NCBI GenBank assembly: GCA_910575555.1
Contig: CAJTFX010000011.1
Location: forward strand, 89,886 to 153,885
DNA from: Lachnospiraceae bacterium
Lineage (GTDB): Bacteria > Bacillota > Clostridia > Lachnospirales > Lachnospiraceae
DNA length: 64,000 nt
Direction of reading: 5' to 3'
Shown: piece by piece, positions 17,098 to 26,746 of the stretch
Position numbering within the stretch: the first letter of the stretch is position 1
Layout of the letters: each line of letters opens with the position of its first letter
Notes under the pieces: generated by a model
What the model saw: the letters and a program-made list of their open reading frames with translations, nothing else
Databases searched by the model: none
What the model was told of the DNA's origin: nothing
Program-made: the position numbers and the translations under genes

Positions 17098-17775
17098 ATG
17101 ATTAAGAAATTGGAGATACTGGGAATGGCATTGGATAATGATACGGTGGCAGAAGCAATGGTTCGGGTGGAGGAATTTCTGAACAGTACCATGATGAACA
17201 CCATAGAGGCCATTTCCATGGATATGTTGGTAAAAACTCAGGAAGATGACAGACTGAAAGCCTGTATTGAACATCTGGATCTGACAGTCATCAGCGATAA
17301 GGAGATTCTGAAAGCCGCCGGAGAGATTTCCAGGCAGCGGATTCAGGAGACGGTGAACAATGATTTTTTTAAAGAGTTTGCAAAGCGGGCGTCCGGGAAC
17401 CGCAGGGCGGTGTTTTTACTGGGAGAGACCGAAGAGCAGCTTGACGCGCTGAGAGAATTTCTGGCGGAGCATTACAGTGGAATTCAGGTGGCGGGATGTT
17501 TCGGACTGGCAGACTGCCCCGGAGACTATGATATGGTAATTAATGAAATCAACATTGCAGAACCGGATGTGATTATGTCGGCGCTTACATCGCCGGAACA
17601 GGAATATTTTTTACAGGACAACCGGGAAAAATTAAATGCGAAAATCTGGTACGGGCTGGGGGAAGTATATTCAGACAGAAAGGTTGTGTCTGAGGTGGCA
17701 GGATTTGCCAGGAAGCTGATCCAAAAGGGCGTGATGCACAGTATGATATCACGTTATAATAAAAAAGAAGAATGA
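17098..17775 (+). CDS. WecG/TagA/CpsF-like glycosyltransferase homologue
   Basis: A 225-aa protein resembling the WecG/TagA/CpsF family (GT26), which transfers ManNAc-type sugars to lipid-linked intermediates in wall polymer synthesis. The second half fits best: RAVFLLGETEEQLDALREFL, GIQVAGCFGLAD, INEINIAEPDVIMSAL and QEYFLQDNREKLNAKIWYGLG. The N-terminal substrate motif usually written as D-G-x-G is here SDKEILKAAG, so activity is uncertain. The gene is followed 9 bp later by a YitT-type membrane protein in the same transcript. Confidence 0.65.
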   Translation: MIKKLEILGMALDNDTVAEAMVRVEEFLNSTMMNTIEAISMDMLVKTQEDDRLKACIEHLDLTVISDKEILKAAGEISRQRIQETVNNDFFKEFAKRASGNRRAVFLLGETEEQLDALREFLAEHYSGIQVAGCFGLADCPGDYDMVINEINIAEPDVIMSALTSPEQEYFLQDNREKLNAKIWYGLGEVYSDRKVVSEVAGFARKLIQKGVMHSMISRYNKKEE

Positions 17776-17784
17776 GGTAAAAGA

Positions 17785-18666
17785 ATGAACAGATTGTTAG
17801 CTTACAGGCGGACGCCGGTATTTTTGTATCTGGTAATTATTGCAGGGACAGGATTGCTTGCGTTTGCCATAAAGTGTATTTTTGATCCCATCGGCCTGGT
17901 AACCGGGGGATTTACAGGCATCTCCATTCTGATGAAAGATTTGTCAGAAGTGTTTTATCCGGGCGGAATTCCTCTCTGGTTTGCCAATCTGGCCTTAAAC
18001 CTTCCGGTATTTTTACTGGCCTGGAAGATTAAGGGCAAACGGTTTATCGGGCGGACGGCCATTGCCACGGCTCTCCTTTCCGGGTGGCTGTATGTGCTGC
18101 CGGAACTGGATTTTATCAGCGGGGATTATATTCTGGCTGCTTTGTTCGGCGGAACCATTTCCGGTATCGCTATGGGAATGATTCTCTGGGCGGACGCCAC
18201 CACCGGCGGAACGGAAATGGTGGGCGCGCTGATACAGTGCCGGTTGAAGCATTATTCTGTGGCGCAGATTATGCAGGTGCTGGACGGCCTGGTAGTGTTG
18301 GCGGGGCTGTATGTATTCGGCCTGCGTCCTTCCATGTATGCCATTGTGGCGATCTTTATTTCCTCAAAAGTGATAGATACTATTCTGGAAGGTATGAAAT
18401 TTTCAAAAGCCGCATATATTATCACCGATAAATATGAAGAGATTTCCGGAATTATCATGGAAACTCTGGATCGGGGCGTTACGGGATTGGAAGCCAGAGG
18501 CATGTATTCCGGTGAAAAAAAATGTATGCTGTACTGTGTAGTGTCAAAGAAGGAGATTGTGCAGCTGAAGGAACTGGTGCATCAGATCGATCTGAATGCA
18601 TTTGTGATTGTGGGGGATGTGAGAGAGGTTCTGGGAGAAGGATTTATTGAGTACCGCAGGGTATGA
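17785..18666 (+). CDS. YitT family membrane protein
   Basis: A 293-aa protein with five or six N-terminal membrane segments (YitT/DUF161 domain, with PIGLVTGGFTGISIL and GTEMVGALIQ) and a C-terminal cytosolic DUF2179 domain (YIITDKYEEISGIIMETLDRGVTGLEARGMYSG...LNAFVIVGDVREVLGEGF). Function of the family is unknown; transport has been proposed. GAGGTAAAAG precedes the ATG. The 300-bp stretch that follows holds only AT-rich hairpins and a promoter. Confidence 0.88.
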   Translation: MNRLLAYRRTPVFLYLVIIAGTGLLAFAIKCIFDPIGLVTGGFTGISILMKDLSEVFYPGGIPLWFANLALNLPVFLLAWKIKGKRFIGRTAIATALLSGWLYVLPELDFISGDYILAALFGGTISGIAMGMILWADATTGGTEMVGALIQCRLKHYSVAQIMQVLDGLVVLAGLYVFGLRPSMYAIVAIFISSKVIDTILEGMKFSKAAYIITDKYEEISGIIMETLDRGVTGLEARGMYSGEKKCMLYCVVSKKEIVQLKELVHQIDLNAFVIVGDVREVLGEGFIEYRRV

Positions 18667-18792
18667 TAAGGATTTTGTGTACTATGACTATGTAAAAATC
18701 AATGAAAATTTGAAAAAAGTTGAGGAAATGCATAAAAAAATATGGATTTCCTCTTCCTTTTTTTGTGCTTTTGCATTAAAATACATATTAAG

Positions 18793-18821
18793 TTGTTTTG
18801 TTTTCCCAAAATACATACAAT
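18793..18821 (+). promoter_or_regulatory. Candidate promoter in the yitT-cdaR gap
   Basis: TTGTTT at 18793-18798 and TACAAT at 18816-18821, spaced 17 bp. Downstream, CAGGAAC and GTTCCTG form a short inverted repeat that could be an operator. Upstream at about 18730-18770 an 11-bp A/T-rich stem may end the previous transcript. No gene is seen in 18667-18969. Confidence 0.4.
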
Positions 18822-18969
18822 AGAATTGTGAAAGTTGTATAGGAATTATTGCACATAAGGAACGGTCAGGAACGGGCATATTGTTTCTTCTGACAGTTCC
18901 TGAACATGAGAACATGGAGAACTGCCAGAAAAACGGCGCAAGAGAAGGAAGAGAAAAGGAGTGGAGCAC

Positions 18970-20058
18970 ATGATTTCGAATCAGATACTTCAGAACACCA
19001 TTGACGGGCTGAAAGGAATTACCAGAATTGATTTATGTATTATTGATACGGAAGGCAAGGTATTGGCGGCAACTTTTCAGGATGCGGACAGTTATGTGGC
19101 GGCGGCTCTGGCATTTGTGGAATCTCCGGCAGACAGCCAGGTGTTTTTGGGATGCCAGTTTTTTAAAGTGTTTGACGAACATCAGTTGGAATATATATTG
19201 CTTGCCAACGGAGACAGCGATGATGTTTATATGGTAGGAAAGATTGCCAGTTTTCAGATCCAGAATTTGCTGGTGGCGTATAAAGAGCGTTTTGACAAAG
19301 ATAATTTTGTGAAAAATCTGCTGTTGGACAACCTGCTTCTGGTGGATATTTATAACCGGGCCAAAAAGCTTCATATTGATACAGACGCCAGGCGGGTGGT
19401 GTTTATTGTGGAGACCAATCGGGAAAAGGACGGCAATGAACTGGAAAAAGTGCGGAGCCTGTTAGGGGGCAAGTCCAGAGACTTTATTACGGCGGTGGAT
19501 GAGAAAAATATTATCGTGGTGAAGGAAGTGATGGAAAACGAGGGATATGAGGAGATGAACCGGACAGCGGAAGTGATTCTGAGCATGTTCCACGGCGGAG
19601 ACGATTTGGATATTCACATTGCATACGGAACCATCGTCAATGAAATCAAAGAGGTTTCCCGTTCCTATAAGGAAGCCAGAATGGCCCTGGACGTAGGGAA
19701 GATTTTCTTTGAGGAACGCCATGTCAACGCATATTCCACCCTGGGGATCGGCCGTCTGATTTATCAGCTGCCCATCCCGCTGTGCAAAATGTTTATCAAG
19801 GAAATTTTTGACGGCAAATCTCCGGATGAATTTGACGAAGAGACCCTTACTACGATCAATAAATTTTTTGAAAACAGTCTGAATGTGTCCGAGACTTCCA
19901 GACAATTGTACATCCACCGGAATACCCTGGTGTACCGGTTAGACAAGCTTCAGAAGAGCACCGGCCTGGATTTGCGGGTGTTTGAGGACGCGATTACCTT
20001 TAAAATTGCCCTGATGGTTGTAAAGTACATGAAGTATATGGAATCTTTGGATTATTAA
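18970..20058 (+). CDS. CdaR-like (PucR family) transcriptional regulator
   Basis: A 362-aa regulator with the domain order of CdaR: an N-terminal sensory region (ISNQILQNTIDGLKGITRIDLCIIDTEGKVLA), a central GGDEF-like regulatory segment, and a C-terminal PucR helix-turn-helix (NVSETSRQLYIHRNTLVYRLDKLQ). CdaR proteins respond to sugar diacids such as glycerate; the ligand here is unknown. The ATG at 18970 is preferred to the GTG at 18961 because AAAGGAG lies 8 bp before it. It stands 16 bp upstream of ftsE, so it may be cotranscribed with cell-division genes. Confidence 0.82.
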   Translation: MISNQILQNTIDGLKGITRIDLCIIDTEGKVLAATFQDADSYVAAALAFVESPADSQVFLGCQFFKVFDEHQLEYILLANGDSDDVYMVGKIASFQIQNLLVAYKERFDKDNFVKNLLLDNLLLVDIYNRAKKLHIDTDARRVVFIVETNREKDGNELEKVRSLLGGKSRDFITAVDEKNIIVVKEVMENEGYEEMNRTAEVILSMFHGGDDLDIHIAYGTIVNEIKEVSRSYKEARMALDVGKIFFEERHVNAYSTLGIGRLIYQLPIPLCKMFIKEIFDGKSPDEFDEETLTTINKFFENSLNVSETSRQLYIHRNTLVYRLDKLQKSTGLDLRVFEDAITFKIALMVVKYMKYMESLDY

Positions 20059-20074
20059 GCTAGGAGAGAATTCG

Positions 20075-20758
20075 ATGATAAAACTTGAAAATGTCAGCAA
20101 AGCATATTCTGCGGGAATTCCTGCGTTAAATGATGTGAGCCTGTATATTGAGCCGGGAGAATTTGTTTTTGTGGTGGGGGACAGCGGTTCCGGCAAATCC
20201 ACCCTGATAAAATTACTGTTAAAAGAATTAGAGCCTACCAAGGGGAGCATTTCTATTAATAATCAGAAGCTGGGAAATATCCGCCACAGGGACATTCCCA
20301 GGTTCCGGCGGAATATCGGCGTGGTATTTCAGGATTTCCGGCTGTTAAAGGATCGGAATGTCTATGAAAATGTGGCCTTTGCCCAACGGGCCGTGGGAAC
20401 GCCGGTGAAAATTATGCGCAGAAAGGTTCCGGCGGTGCTGTCCATGGTGGGACTGGCTGCCAAATACAAATCTTACCCCAAAGAAATTTCCGGAGGGGAG
20501 CAGCAGAGAGTGGCAATTGCAAGGGCCCTGGTCAATGAGCCCAGGATTCTTCTGGCAGACGAGCCTACCGGTAATCTGGACGCCCACAACGCCTGGGAAA
20601 TTATGAAGCTGTTGGAGGAGATCAATCAGAGGGGCACCACGGTTTTAGTGGTGACCCATAATCTGGACATTGTAAAGGCCATGAGAAAGCGTGTCATTAC
20701 AATGAAGAAAGGCGTTGTCATTTCAGATGAACGGATAGGTGATTTTTATGAGGATTAG
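20075..20758 (+). CDS. ftsE: Cell division ABC ATPase FtsE
   Basis: A 227-aa ATPase that with FtsX forms an inner-membrane complex controlling peptidoglycan hydrolases at division or during sporulation. Walker A is GDSGSGKST, the signature motif is [15 protein letters not shown], Walker B is ILLADEPTG, and the switch His is in VVTHN. Length is normal. GGAGAGAATTCG precedes the ATG. The last codons overlap the start of ftsX. Confidence 0.95.
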   Translation: MIKLENVSKAYSAGIPALNDVSLYIEPGEFVFVVGDSGSGKSTLIKLLLKELEPTKGSISINNQKLGNIRHRDIPRFRRNIGVVFQDFRLLKDRNVYENVAFAQRAVGTPVKIMRRKVPAVLSMVGLAAKYKSYPKEISGGEQQRVAIARALVNEPRILLADEPTGNLDAHNAWEIMKLLEEINQRGTTVLVVTHNLDIVKAMRKRVITMKKGVVISDERIGDFYED

Positions 20759-21656
20759 TACGTTCTGGTATACGTTAAGGCAGGGAGCGAAGAACATCTG
20801 GAAGAATAAAATGTTTTCTCTGGCTTCCATTGCAACCATGTCGGCCTGCATTTTTCTTTTCGGTATTTTCTATTCTGTAGTGGTGAATTTCCAGAGCGTA
20901 GTGCGGGAAGTGGAATCAGGGGTTGCCGTTACAGTGTTTTTTGTGGACGGAGCCACCCAGGAACAGATAGACGCCATCGGGGAGCAGATTGGAAAACGGG
21001 TGGAAGTGTCGGAAAAGGTCTATGTGTCTGCGGAAGAGGCATGGGAGAATTTTAAGAAAATTTATTTCAAAGGGGCGGAGGATATGGCCCAGGGATTTGC
21101 GGAAGATAATCCTCTGGCCAATTCCGCTCATTATGAAGTTTATATGAATGACATTTCCATGCAGGAATCTCTGGTTACGTTTGTGCAGTCCTTAGACGGG
21201 GTGAAGGAAGTGAAAAGCTCGGATATGGCGGCCCATACCCTGACGGATTTCAACCGTCTGATTGGTTATGTGTCGGCGGGGATTATTCTGATCCTTTTGT
21301 GTGTGGCAGTATTTTTGATCAGCAATACCGTTACCATCGGAATTGCAGTCCGGCGGGAGGAAATTGCGATTATGAAATTGATCGGTGCCACCGATTATTT
21401 TGTGCGCGCGCCGTTTATTGTGGAAGGAATTCTGATTGGCCTCATCGGTTCGGCCCTGCCGCTGCTTGTGCTGTATCAGATGTACCGCAGAATCATTGTG
21501 TATGTGGGAGAAAAATTTCTCTGGCTCAGCGGAATGCTGGAGTTTCTGCCGGTGAATAAAGTGTTTTCCACCCTGGTTCCAGTGGGACTGATTCTGGGAG
21601 TGGGCATTGGTTTTCTGGGAAGCCGCCTGACCATCCGCAAACATTTGAAAGTTTAA
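20748..21656 (+). CDS. ftsX: Cell division permease FtsX
   Basis: A 302-aa permease partner of FtsE. It has one N-terminal membrane segment (about 22-45), an extracellular domain of ~110 residues that in other species contacts a wall hydrolase, and three C-terminal membrane segments (starting GYVSAGIILILLCVAVFLIS). The ATG at 20748 overlaps the ftsE stop by 11 bp, indicating translational coupling. A carboxyl-terminal protease with its own promoter follows. Confidence 0.94.
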   Translation: MRISTFWYTLRQGAKNIWKNKMFSLASIATMSACIFLFGIFYSVVVNFQSVVREVESGVAVTVFFVDGATQEQIDAIGEQIGKRVEVSEKVYVSAEEAWENFKKIYFKGAEDMAQGFAEDNPLANSAHYEVYMNDISMQESLVTFVQSLDGVKEVKSSDMAAHTLTDFNRLIGYVSAGIILILLCVAVFLISNTVTIGIAVRREEIAIMKLIGATDYFVRAPFIVEGILIGLIGSALPLLVLYQMYRRIIVYVGEKFLWLSGMLEFLPVNKVFSTLVPVGLILGVGIGFLGSRLTIRKHLKV

Positions 21657-21695
21657 TGTCCGGCGGAATAAATTCATGGGAAAGACATAATTTTT

Positions 21696-21704
21696 TGGTA
21701 TAAT
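21696..21704 (+). promoter_or_regulatory. Extended -10 promoter before ctpA
   Basis: TGGTATAAT (TGN plus TATAAT) lies 38 bp before the ctpA start; no good -35 box is present, as expected of extended -10 promoters. Confidence 0.55.
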
Positions 21705-21741
21705 ATGCAAAAATCAGATTGCAGAAAAGAGGAATCACAGA

Positions 21742-23010
21742 ATGGACAATCAGGAATATTTTCAGCCGCCCAGAAAACAGAAATCGAATTTCGGCAAAGG
21801 AGTTTTGGTGGGAGCGTTGGCGTCGCTTCTGACAGTTACGCTGGCAGCCGGAGGACTCTGGCTTGGCATAAATGCCGGTCTGAGGAAAAAAAGCAGTTCC
21901 AAACAGGAAGAGAGCAGCAAAGAGGCCATTTCTGAGAAAAGTGTGGAGAAGAAATCCGGTGAAATTGCGGATTTGATTGATCAGTATTACTATGAGGAGG
22001 TGGACGAGGAGGCTCTGGTGGAGGGCATGTACGCCGGAATGGTGGAAGGACTGGGAGATCCTTATTCCGCTTATTATACGGCGGAAGAATACCGCGCTCT
22101 GAACGAAAGCACCAGCGGGGTTTATTACGGAATCGGCGCGGTGCTGACTCAGAATATCAATACGAAAATTGTCACAATTCTCCACGTTTATGCCGGAACG
22201 CCGGCAGAAGAAGCGGGAGTGAAAGACGGAGACGTGATTGTAAAGGTGGGGGACATCGAAGGAGACAGTATGGAGCTGTCAGAACTGGTGACCCACATCA
22301 AAGGAGAAGAGGGCACTACTGTGCATCTGGAGCTGCTGCGCAGCGGTGAGAAGGAGCATATTGAACTGGATGTCACAAGGCGGCAGATTGAGGTGCCTAC
22401 GGTGGAACATCAGATGCTGGAAGGCCAGGTGGGCTTCATTCAGATTACGGAATTTTCCGAGTCTACGCCGGAACAGTTTCAGGCAGCCTGGAATGAACTG
22501 GAGGGCCAGGGCATGGAGTCTGTGATTGTGGATTTGCGGGATAATCCCGGCGGAGTGCTCCAGTCTGTATGTGCAATGTTAGATGCAATTCTGCCGGAGG
22601 GATTGTTGGTGTATACGGAAGATAAGTACGGAAGCCGTTCGGAGTACAAGTCGGATGCAAAATGCGTCAAGCTGCCCATGGCTGTATTAATTAACGGCAA
22701 CAGCGCCAGCGCGTCGGAAATTTTTGCAGGAGCCATCAAGGATTATGAATACGGAACCCTGATTGGAACCACCTCTTTTGGAAAAGGCATTGTCCAGACC
22801 ATTATTCCCATGGAGGACGGAAGCGCAGTGAAGGTGACCATGGCAAAATATTTCACGCCCAAGGGAAATTATATCCATGGAGCGGGCATTGAACCGGATA
22901 TACAGTTGGAATATCAGTATCAGGAGGAGACGGAAGGGGAAGATTATAATCCCCTGCATGACAATCAGGTGTTAAAGGCTTTAGAGGTGCTTCAAGAGGG
23001 AGAAAAATAG
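21742..23010 (+). CDS. S41 family carboxyl-terminal protease (CtpA-like)
   Basis: A 422-aa exported serine protease: one N-terminal membrane anchor (about 18-40), a helical segment, a PDZ domain (about 130-215, with AGTPAEEAGVKDGDVIVKVG) and the S41 catalytic domain. The catalytic Ser is in NGNSASASEIFAGA and the Lys in GTTSFGKGIVQ. In Firmicutes such proteases sit next to ftsEX and act on extracytoplasmic or wall-associated proteins. AAGAGGAA precedes the ATG. Confidence 0.93.
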   Translation: MDNQEYFQPPRKQKSNFGKGVLVGALASLLTVTLAAGGLWLGINAGLRKKSSSKQEESSKEAISEKSVEKKSGEIADLIDQYYYEEVDEEALVEGMYAGMVEGLGDPYSAYYTAEEYRALNESTSGVYYGIGAVLTQNINTKIVTILHVYAGTPAEEAGVKDGDVIVKVGDIEGDSMELSELVTHIKGEEGTTVHLELLRSGEKEHIELDVTRRQIEVPTVEHQMLEGQVGFIQITEFSESTPEQFQAAWNELEGQGMESVIVDLRDNPGGVLQSVCAMLDAILPEGLLVYTEDKYGSRSEYKSDAKCVKLPMAVLINGNSASASEIFAGAIKDYEYGTLIGTTSFGKGIVQTIIPMEDGSAVKVTMAKYFTPKGNYIHGAGIEPDIQLEYQYQEETEGEDYNPLHDNQVLKALEVLQEGEK

Positions 23011-23101
23011 CGAATAATGATTGACCTGGTACTTTAGATAGGATAAGATAGTAGTAACAGAATTTGTATATATTTGTAAGGATACAGAAAGGGATAACGA
23101 C

Positions 23102-24157
23102 GTGAAACAGTTTTATGGTATGAGCCAGAAGGGAGATTTGAGAGAAGCGGTCAAGGGGCTGAAAGATCCTCAGATGATTTTGCTGATGTCAAATGCAGAA
23201 CAGTTTGAAACGCATGTGCGCAAATTGGAAGAACTCTTTCCCGGTGTGCCCAGTATTGGGTGTATCGGAATGAGTTACGATACCAGAGTGGTGGAAAAGG
23301 GCGTGGGCCTGGTTGCATTTTACGGCGGCATTTCGGCGGCGGCCGATGTATTGGAAGAGGTATCTGTGATGCCGGTGAAATACATCGATCGCCTGCAGCG
23401 GGATGTGGAGAAAGTGGACGCCGCAAAAGGCGACACCATCTGTCTGGATTTTTGTTCCGGGAACGATGCCTGCGCGCTGACTACGGTATACAGTGTGTTA
23501 AAGCGCAGGGGTATTTCCCTGGTGGGAGGCACCGGCGATGCAGGCAGGGTGTCGGCCAACGGGAAGGTCTATGAGGATGCAGTAGCCTATGCCCTGATTA
23601 AGAACCGGGGAGGGCGGGTGAAGGCATATAAGGAAAATATTTACCATAAGATGGGGAATTACCGCTTTATCGCCTCTAAGACCAACAGAGCCAAATATGT
23701 GATCGGTGAATTAAATGGAAAACCTGCCAAGCAGGTGTATCAGAGTATTCTGAAGGTAACGGAACAGCAGATTACCACTCAGACCTTTAAGAATCCCTTT
23801 GGAAGGATTGACGGGGACGAGACCTGCATTATATCCATTAAAGAGGTGGATGGAAATGCACTGGCCTGCTTTCGGCAGGTGAATGATTCGGATGTGCTGA
23901 TTCTTCTGGAACTGGGAGATTATAAGAGAATTGTAAAAGATACCATTCAGACCATTCAGCGGGATTTTCCGAAGATTTCCGGCGTATTTTCCGTGAACTG
24001 CCTGTTTCGGTATCTGATGTTCAGCGAAAACCATTACATGCAGGAGTATCTGCTGGATATGGGAACTCTTGGAAACCATGCGGGCCTGGTTGGATACGGA
24101 GAGCACTATAACAACCGGTTTGTCAATCAGTCCATGACCTGCGTGGTGTTTGAGTAA
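23102..24157 (+). CDS. FIST-domain sensory protein
   Basis: A 351-aa cytosolic protein with FIST_N (about 25-195, ending LVGGTGDAGRVSANGKVYEDAVAYALI) and FIST_C (about 215-340, with YLLDMGTLGNHAGLVGYGEHYN). FIST domains are predicted to bind small ligands, possibly amino acids, in signalling proteins. There is no effector domain; the following gene, 12 bp downstream, is a soluble chemoreceptor-like protein that could supply the output. The start is a GTG with only a weak GGG upstream. Confidence 0.85.
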   Translation: MKQFYGMSQKGDLREAVKGLKDPQMILLMSNAEQFETHVRKLEELFPGVPSIGCIGMSYDTRVVEKGVGLVAFYGGISAAADVLEEVSVMPVKYIDRLQRDVEKVDAAKGDTICLDFCSGNDACALTTVYSVLKRRGISLVGGTGDAGRVSANGKVYEDAVAYALIKNRGGRVKAYKENIYHKMGNYRFIASKTNRAKYVIGELNGKPAKQVYQSILKVTEQQITTQTFKNPFGRIDGDETCIISIKEVDGNALACFRQVNDSDVLILLELGDYKRIVKDTIQTIQRDFPKISGVFSVNCLFRYLMFSENHYMQEYLLDMGTLGNHAGLVGYGEHYNNRFVNQSMTCVVFE

Positions 24158-24169
24158 AGGGGGAAAAAG

Positions 24170-25105
24170 ATGCTATTTGAAAAGAAAGGCCCCAAAAAGG
24201 CCGTGAAAAAACAGAAGAAGGGTCTTTATCCCGTATTATATGTAATGGAAAGTCTGAAGGGCTATCACACAGAACTGGTGCAGAAAGAAGTGAATTCTCT
24301 GCAGGAATTAAGCGTGGTAAGCAAATCCTTCGGCAAGGTGCTTCATGAATCAGAGAATTTCCAGGAAAAGCTGCAGGATTTCGGAAATACCTTTTCCAGT
24401 ATTAGTCAGGTGTCCGGGCAGTTTACAGAAGTGAAGAGTGAGATTGCTGAGTCTGTGAACCAGGCCCAGAACGGCGTGGAGGAATTGAAAAACAGTTCCC
24501 GGGAAGTGGAATCTCATTTCGGGGAAATGGAAAACACCTTCGAAGATTTCATGGAGGCTGTGAAGAATATCAAGAAATGTACCAGTAAGATTGTCACCAT
24601 TGCCGATCAGACCAACATGCTTGCGCTGAACGCCACCATAGAAGCGGCCAGAGCCGGAGAACAGGGCAAGGGATTTGCCGTAGTGGCGGTGGAAGTGAAG
24701 GCGCTTGCAGATGAGATTAAGAAGCTGGTGGCTGAGGTGAATACCAGTATCGGGGATGTGGAGCAGGGAACAGATAAGCTGAACGAAAGCATCAGCACCT
24801 CCCAACAGGCATTGGAAGCCAGTATTGATAAAGTAAATGATACATATGAGATGTTTGATAAGATTACCCAGGCGGCAGAAGGGGCGGAGACGGTGCAGGA
24901 AGAGATTTCCGGTGTGATTGACCAGTCCAGTTCATCCCTGCAGTCTTTGTGCGGATTTTTTGACCAGACCAGGGAGCATTATCAGCAGGTTATGGAGCAT
25001 ATCAATTATGCAAGCAAGCTGGGAACCACCAAAAGCGCCATGTTTGAGGACATTGATCTTATGATGTCTCAGATACCGCCTATCATAGAGGAATACAATC
25101 AGTAA
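24170..25105 (+). CDS. Soluble methyl-accepting chemotaxis-like protein
   Basis: A 311-aa protein almost entirely of coiled coil with an MCP signalling hairpin (about 110-240). The tip sequence is [34 protein letters not shown] in family terms, read here in pieces around residue 145. No membrane segment and no HAMP or sensor domain is present, so it must sense through a partner, plausibly the FIST protein encoded just upstream. AAAGGGGGAAAAAG precedes the ATG. Confidence 0.85.
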   Translation: MLFEKKGPKKAVKKQKKGLYPVLYVMESLKGYHTELVQKEVNSLQELSVVSKSFGKVLHESENFQEKLQDFGNTFSSISQVSGQFTEVKSEIAESVNQAQNGVEELKNSSREVESHFGEMENTFEDFMEAVKNIKKCTSKIVTIADQTNMLALNATIEAARAGEQGKGFAVVAVEVKALADEIKKLVAEVNTSIGDVEQGTDKLNESISTSQQALEASIDKVNDTYEMFDKITQAAEGAETVQEEISGVIDQSSSSLQSLCGFFDQTREHYQQVMEHINYASKLGTTKSAMFEDIDLMMSQIPPIIEEYNQ

Positions 25106-25113
25106 CGTTGTTG

Positions 25114-25142
25114 TTGACAAAGGAATAAAAATCATATATTAT
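25114..25142 (+). promoter_or_regulatory. Promoter of the thi operon
   Basis: Perfect TTGACA at 25114-25119 and TATTAT at 25137-25142 with a 17-bp spacer, ending about 17 bp before the riboswitch. Confidence 0.8.
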
Positions 25143-25158
25143 TAGCATGGATCACAGA

Positions 25159-25240
25159 ACGCAGAGGGACCGCAGACGCGGTTGAGAAGGTTAAAACCTG
25201 ACTCTTTGAACCTGTCAGTTAATACTGTCGTAGGGAGCGT
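25159..25240 (+). ncRNA. TPP riboswitch (THI element)
   Basis: Matches the THI-box order: ACGCAGAGGGACC, TTGAGA, then CTTTGAACCTGTCAG and CGTAGGGAGCGT. P1 is ACGC (25159-25162) with GCGT (25237-25240). GAGCGT at the 3' end can instead pair with ACGCTC in the 5' arm of the terminator at 25261, so ligand-bound P1 would free the terminator. It controls thiC-thiW-thiM-thiE-thiD by transcription termination. Confidence 0.93.
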
Positions 25241-25260
25241 AAATATGTCAGAAGATTTAC

Positions 25261-25290
25261 AAGACGCTCTTAGACAGGAGCGTCTTTTTA
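25261..25290 (+). terminator. Riboswitch-controlled terminator
   Basis: Nine-bp stem AAGACGCTC / GAGCGTCTT with an 8-nt loop and a T-tract. Its 5' arm is complementary to the 3' end of the TPP riboswitch, the expected antiterminator arrangement. Confidence 0.88.
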
Positions 25291-25416
25291 TTTCACAGGA
25301 AAGTGCGTCCTGTGAAATAAAAACGCTCCGCGTGGATCGCACTGCGGCGGTAAGGAATTATGCTGCAGAAGCAACCCGCCGCAGGCGGAAAATCCTGCTT
25401 TGCAGGATTCTTTTTT
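25289..25416 (+). promoter_or_regulatory. Extra hairpins and second terminator before thiC
   Basis: After the riboswitch terminator come a 12-bp hairpin (25289-25300 with 25310-25321, TATTTCACAGGA arm), a GC-rich hairpin with GCGGCGG and CCGCCGC, and another terminator-like hairpin AATCCTGC / GCAGGATT (25391-25409) with seven T residues. The thiC RBS AGGAGG starts right after it. Why a second terminator is present is unknown. Confidence 0.65.
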
Positions 25417-25430
25417 AGGAGGAAATTTTC

Positions 25431-26735
25431 ATGAGAGAATATGCAACACAGATGGAAGCAGCCCGCAGGGGCATTGTAACAGAAGAACTGAAAAAAGTAG
25501 CTGCAAAAGAGCGGATGACGCCGGAAGAGCTGATGCCGTTGGTGGCAGAGGGAAAAGTGGCAATCTGCGCCAATAAGAATCATACATGTATCGATCCGGA
25601 AGGAGTAGGCTCCATGCTGCGCACCAAAATCAACGTGAATCTTGGGGTATCCAGGGATTGCAAGGATTACGACGTGGAAATGGAAAAGGTTATGGAAGCA
25701 GTCAATATGGGGGCTCATGCCATTATGGACCTGTCGTCCCACGGGGATACCATTCCATTCCGGAGAAAACTGACCTCAGAATGCCCCGCTATGATTGGAA
25801 CGGTGCCGGTGTACGATTCTGTCATTCATTATCAGAGAGATCTTGCCACATTGACGGCTAAGGATTTCATTGATGTGGTCAGGCTGCATGCAGAGGACGG
25901 CGTGGACTTTGTAACGCTTCACTGCGGCATTACCAGAAAAACCATTGATCAGATTAAAAAACATAAACGGAAAATGAACATTGTATCCAGAGGGGGCTCT
26001 CTGGTATTTGCCTGGATGAGCATGACAGGGGAGGAAAATCCCTTTTACGAGTATTTTGACGAAATTCTGGAAATCTGCCGGGAATATGATGTAACCATTT
26101 CTCTGGGAGACGCCTGCCGCCCGGGCTGTCTGGCGGACGGCTCGGATGTGTGCCAGATTGAAGAGCTGGTGCGTCTGGGCGAATTGACCAAACGGGCCTG
26201 GGAGCAGGATGTGCAGGTGATGGTGGAAGGGCCGGGACATATGCCGATGGATCAGATTGCCGCCAATATGAAGATGCAGCAGACTATCTGCATGGGCGCG
26301 CCCTTTTATGTGCTGGGGCCCATTGTGACAGATATTGCGCCGGGATATGATCATATTACCTCAGCCATCGGCGGAGCCATTGCAGCCCAGAATGGCGCAG
26401 CTTTTCTGTGCTATGTTACGCCGGCGGAGCATTTGGCGCTGCCCAACGTGGAAGATGTAAAGCAGGGAATTATGGCTTCAAAGATTGCAGCCCATGCGGC
26501 AGACATTGCAAAGGGCGTCAGAGGGGCCCGGGAACTGGATGATAAAATGGCGGATGCCAGGCGCGCTCTGAACTGGGAGGCTCAGTGGGAATGCGCCATG
26601 GACCCTGAAACAGCAAAGAAAATCCGGGAGGACCGGAAGCCGGAGCATGAGGACACCTGTTCCATGTGCGGAAAGTTCTGTGCTGTAAGGAGCATGAATA
26701 AAGCGCTGTCCGGAGAATATATTGATATTTTATAA
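25431..26735 (+). CDS. thiC: Phosphomethylpyrimidine synthase ThiC
   Basis: Radical-SAM enzyme converting aminoimidazole ribotide to hydroxymethylpyrimidine phosphate, the thiamine pyrimidine precursor. The protein has 434 residues, the short form common in Clostridia. Visible motifs include the N-terminal [15 protein letters not shown], the central GGSLVFAWM and [11 protein letters not shown], and the C-terminal [4Fe-4S] cysteines in CSMCGKFC. First gene of the TPP-riboswitch operon, with a strong AGGAGG RBS. Confidence 0.96.
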   Translation: MREYATQMEAARRGIVTEELKKVAAKERMTPEELMPLVAEGKVAICANKNHTCIDPEGVGSMLRTKINVNLGVSRDCKDYDVEMEKVMEAVNMGAHAIMDLSSHGDTIPFRRKLTSECPAMIGTVPVYDSVIHYQRDLATLTAKDFIDVVRLHAEDGVDFVTLHCGITRKTIDQIKKHKRKMNIVSRGGSLVFAWMSMTGEENPFYEYFDEILEICREYDVTISLGDACRPGCLADGSDVCQIEELVRLGELTKRAWEQDVQVMVEGPGHMPMDQIAANMKMQQTICMGAPFYVLGPIVTDIAPGYDHITSAIGGAIAAQNGAAFLCYVTPAEHLALPNVEDVKQGIMASKIAAHAADIAKGVRGARELDDKMADARRALNWEAQWECAMDPETAKKIREDRKPEHEDTCSMCGKFCAVRSMNKALSGEYIDIL

Positions 26736-26746
26736 CAGGAGGGCAT

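Noticed and set aside
21526..22185. 219-codon frame on the minus strand
   Set aside because: Lies across ftsX and ctpA in antisense without start signals.
25245..25418. Small protein between the TPP riboswitch and thiC
   Set aside because: The frame runs through terminator hairpins and ends in the thiC leader; no RBS suited to it.
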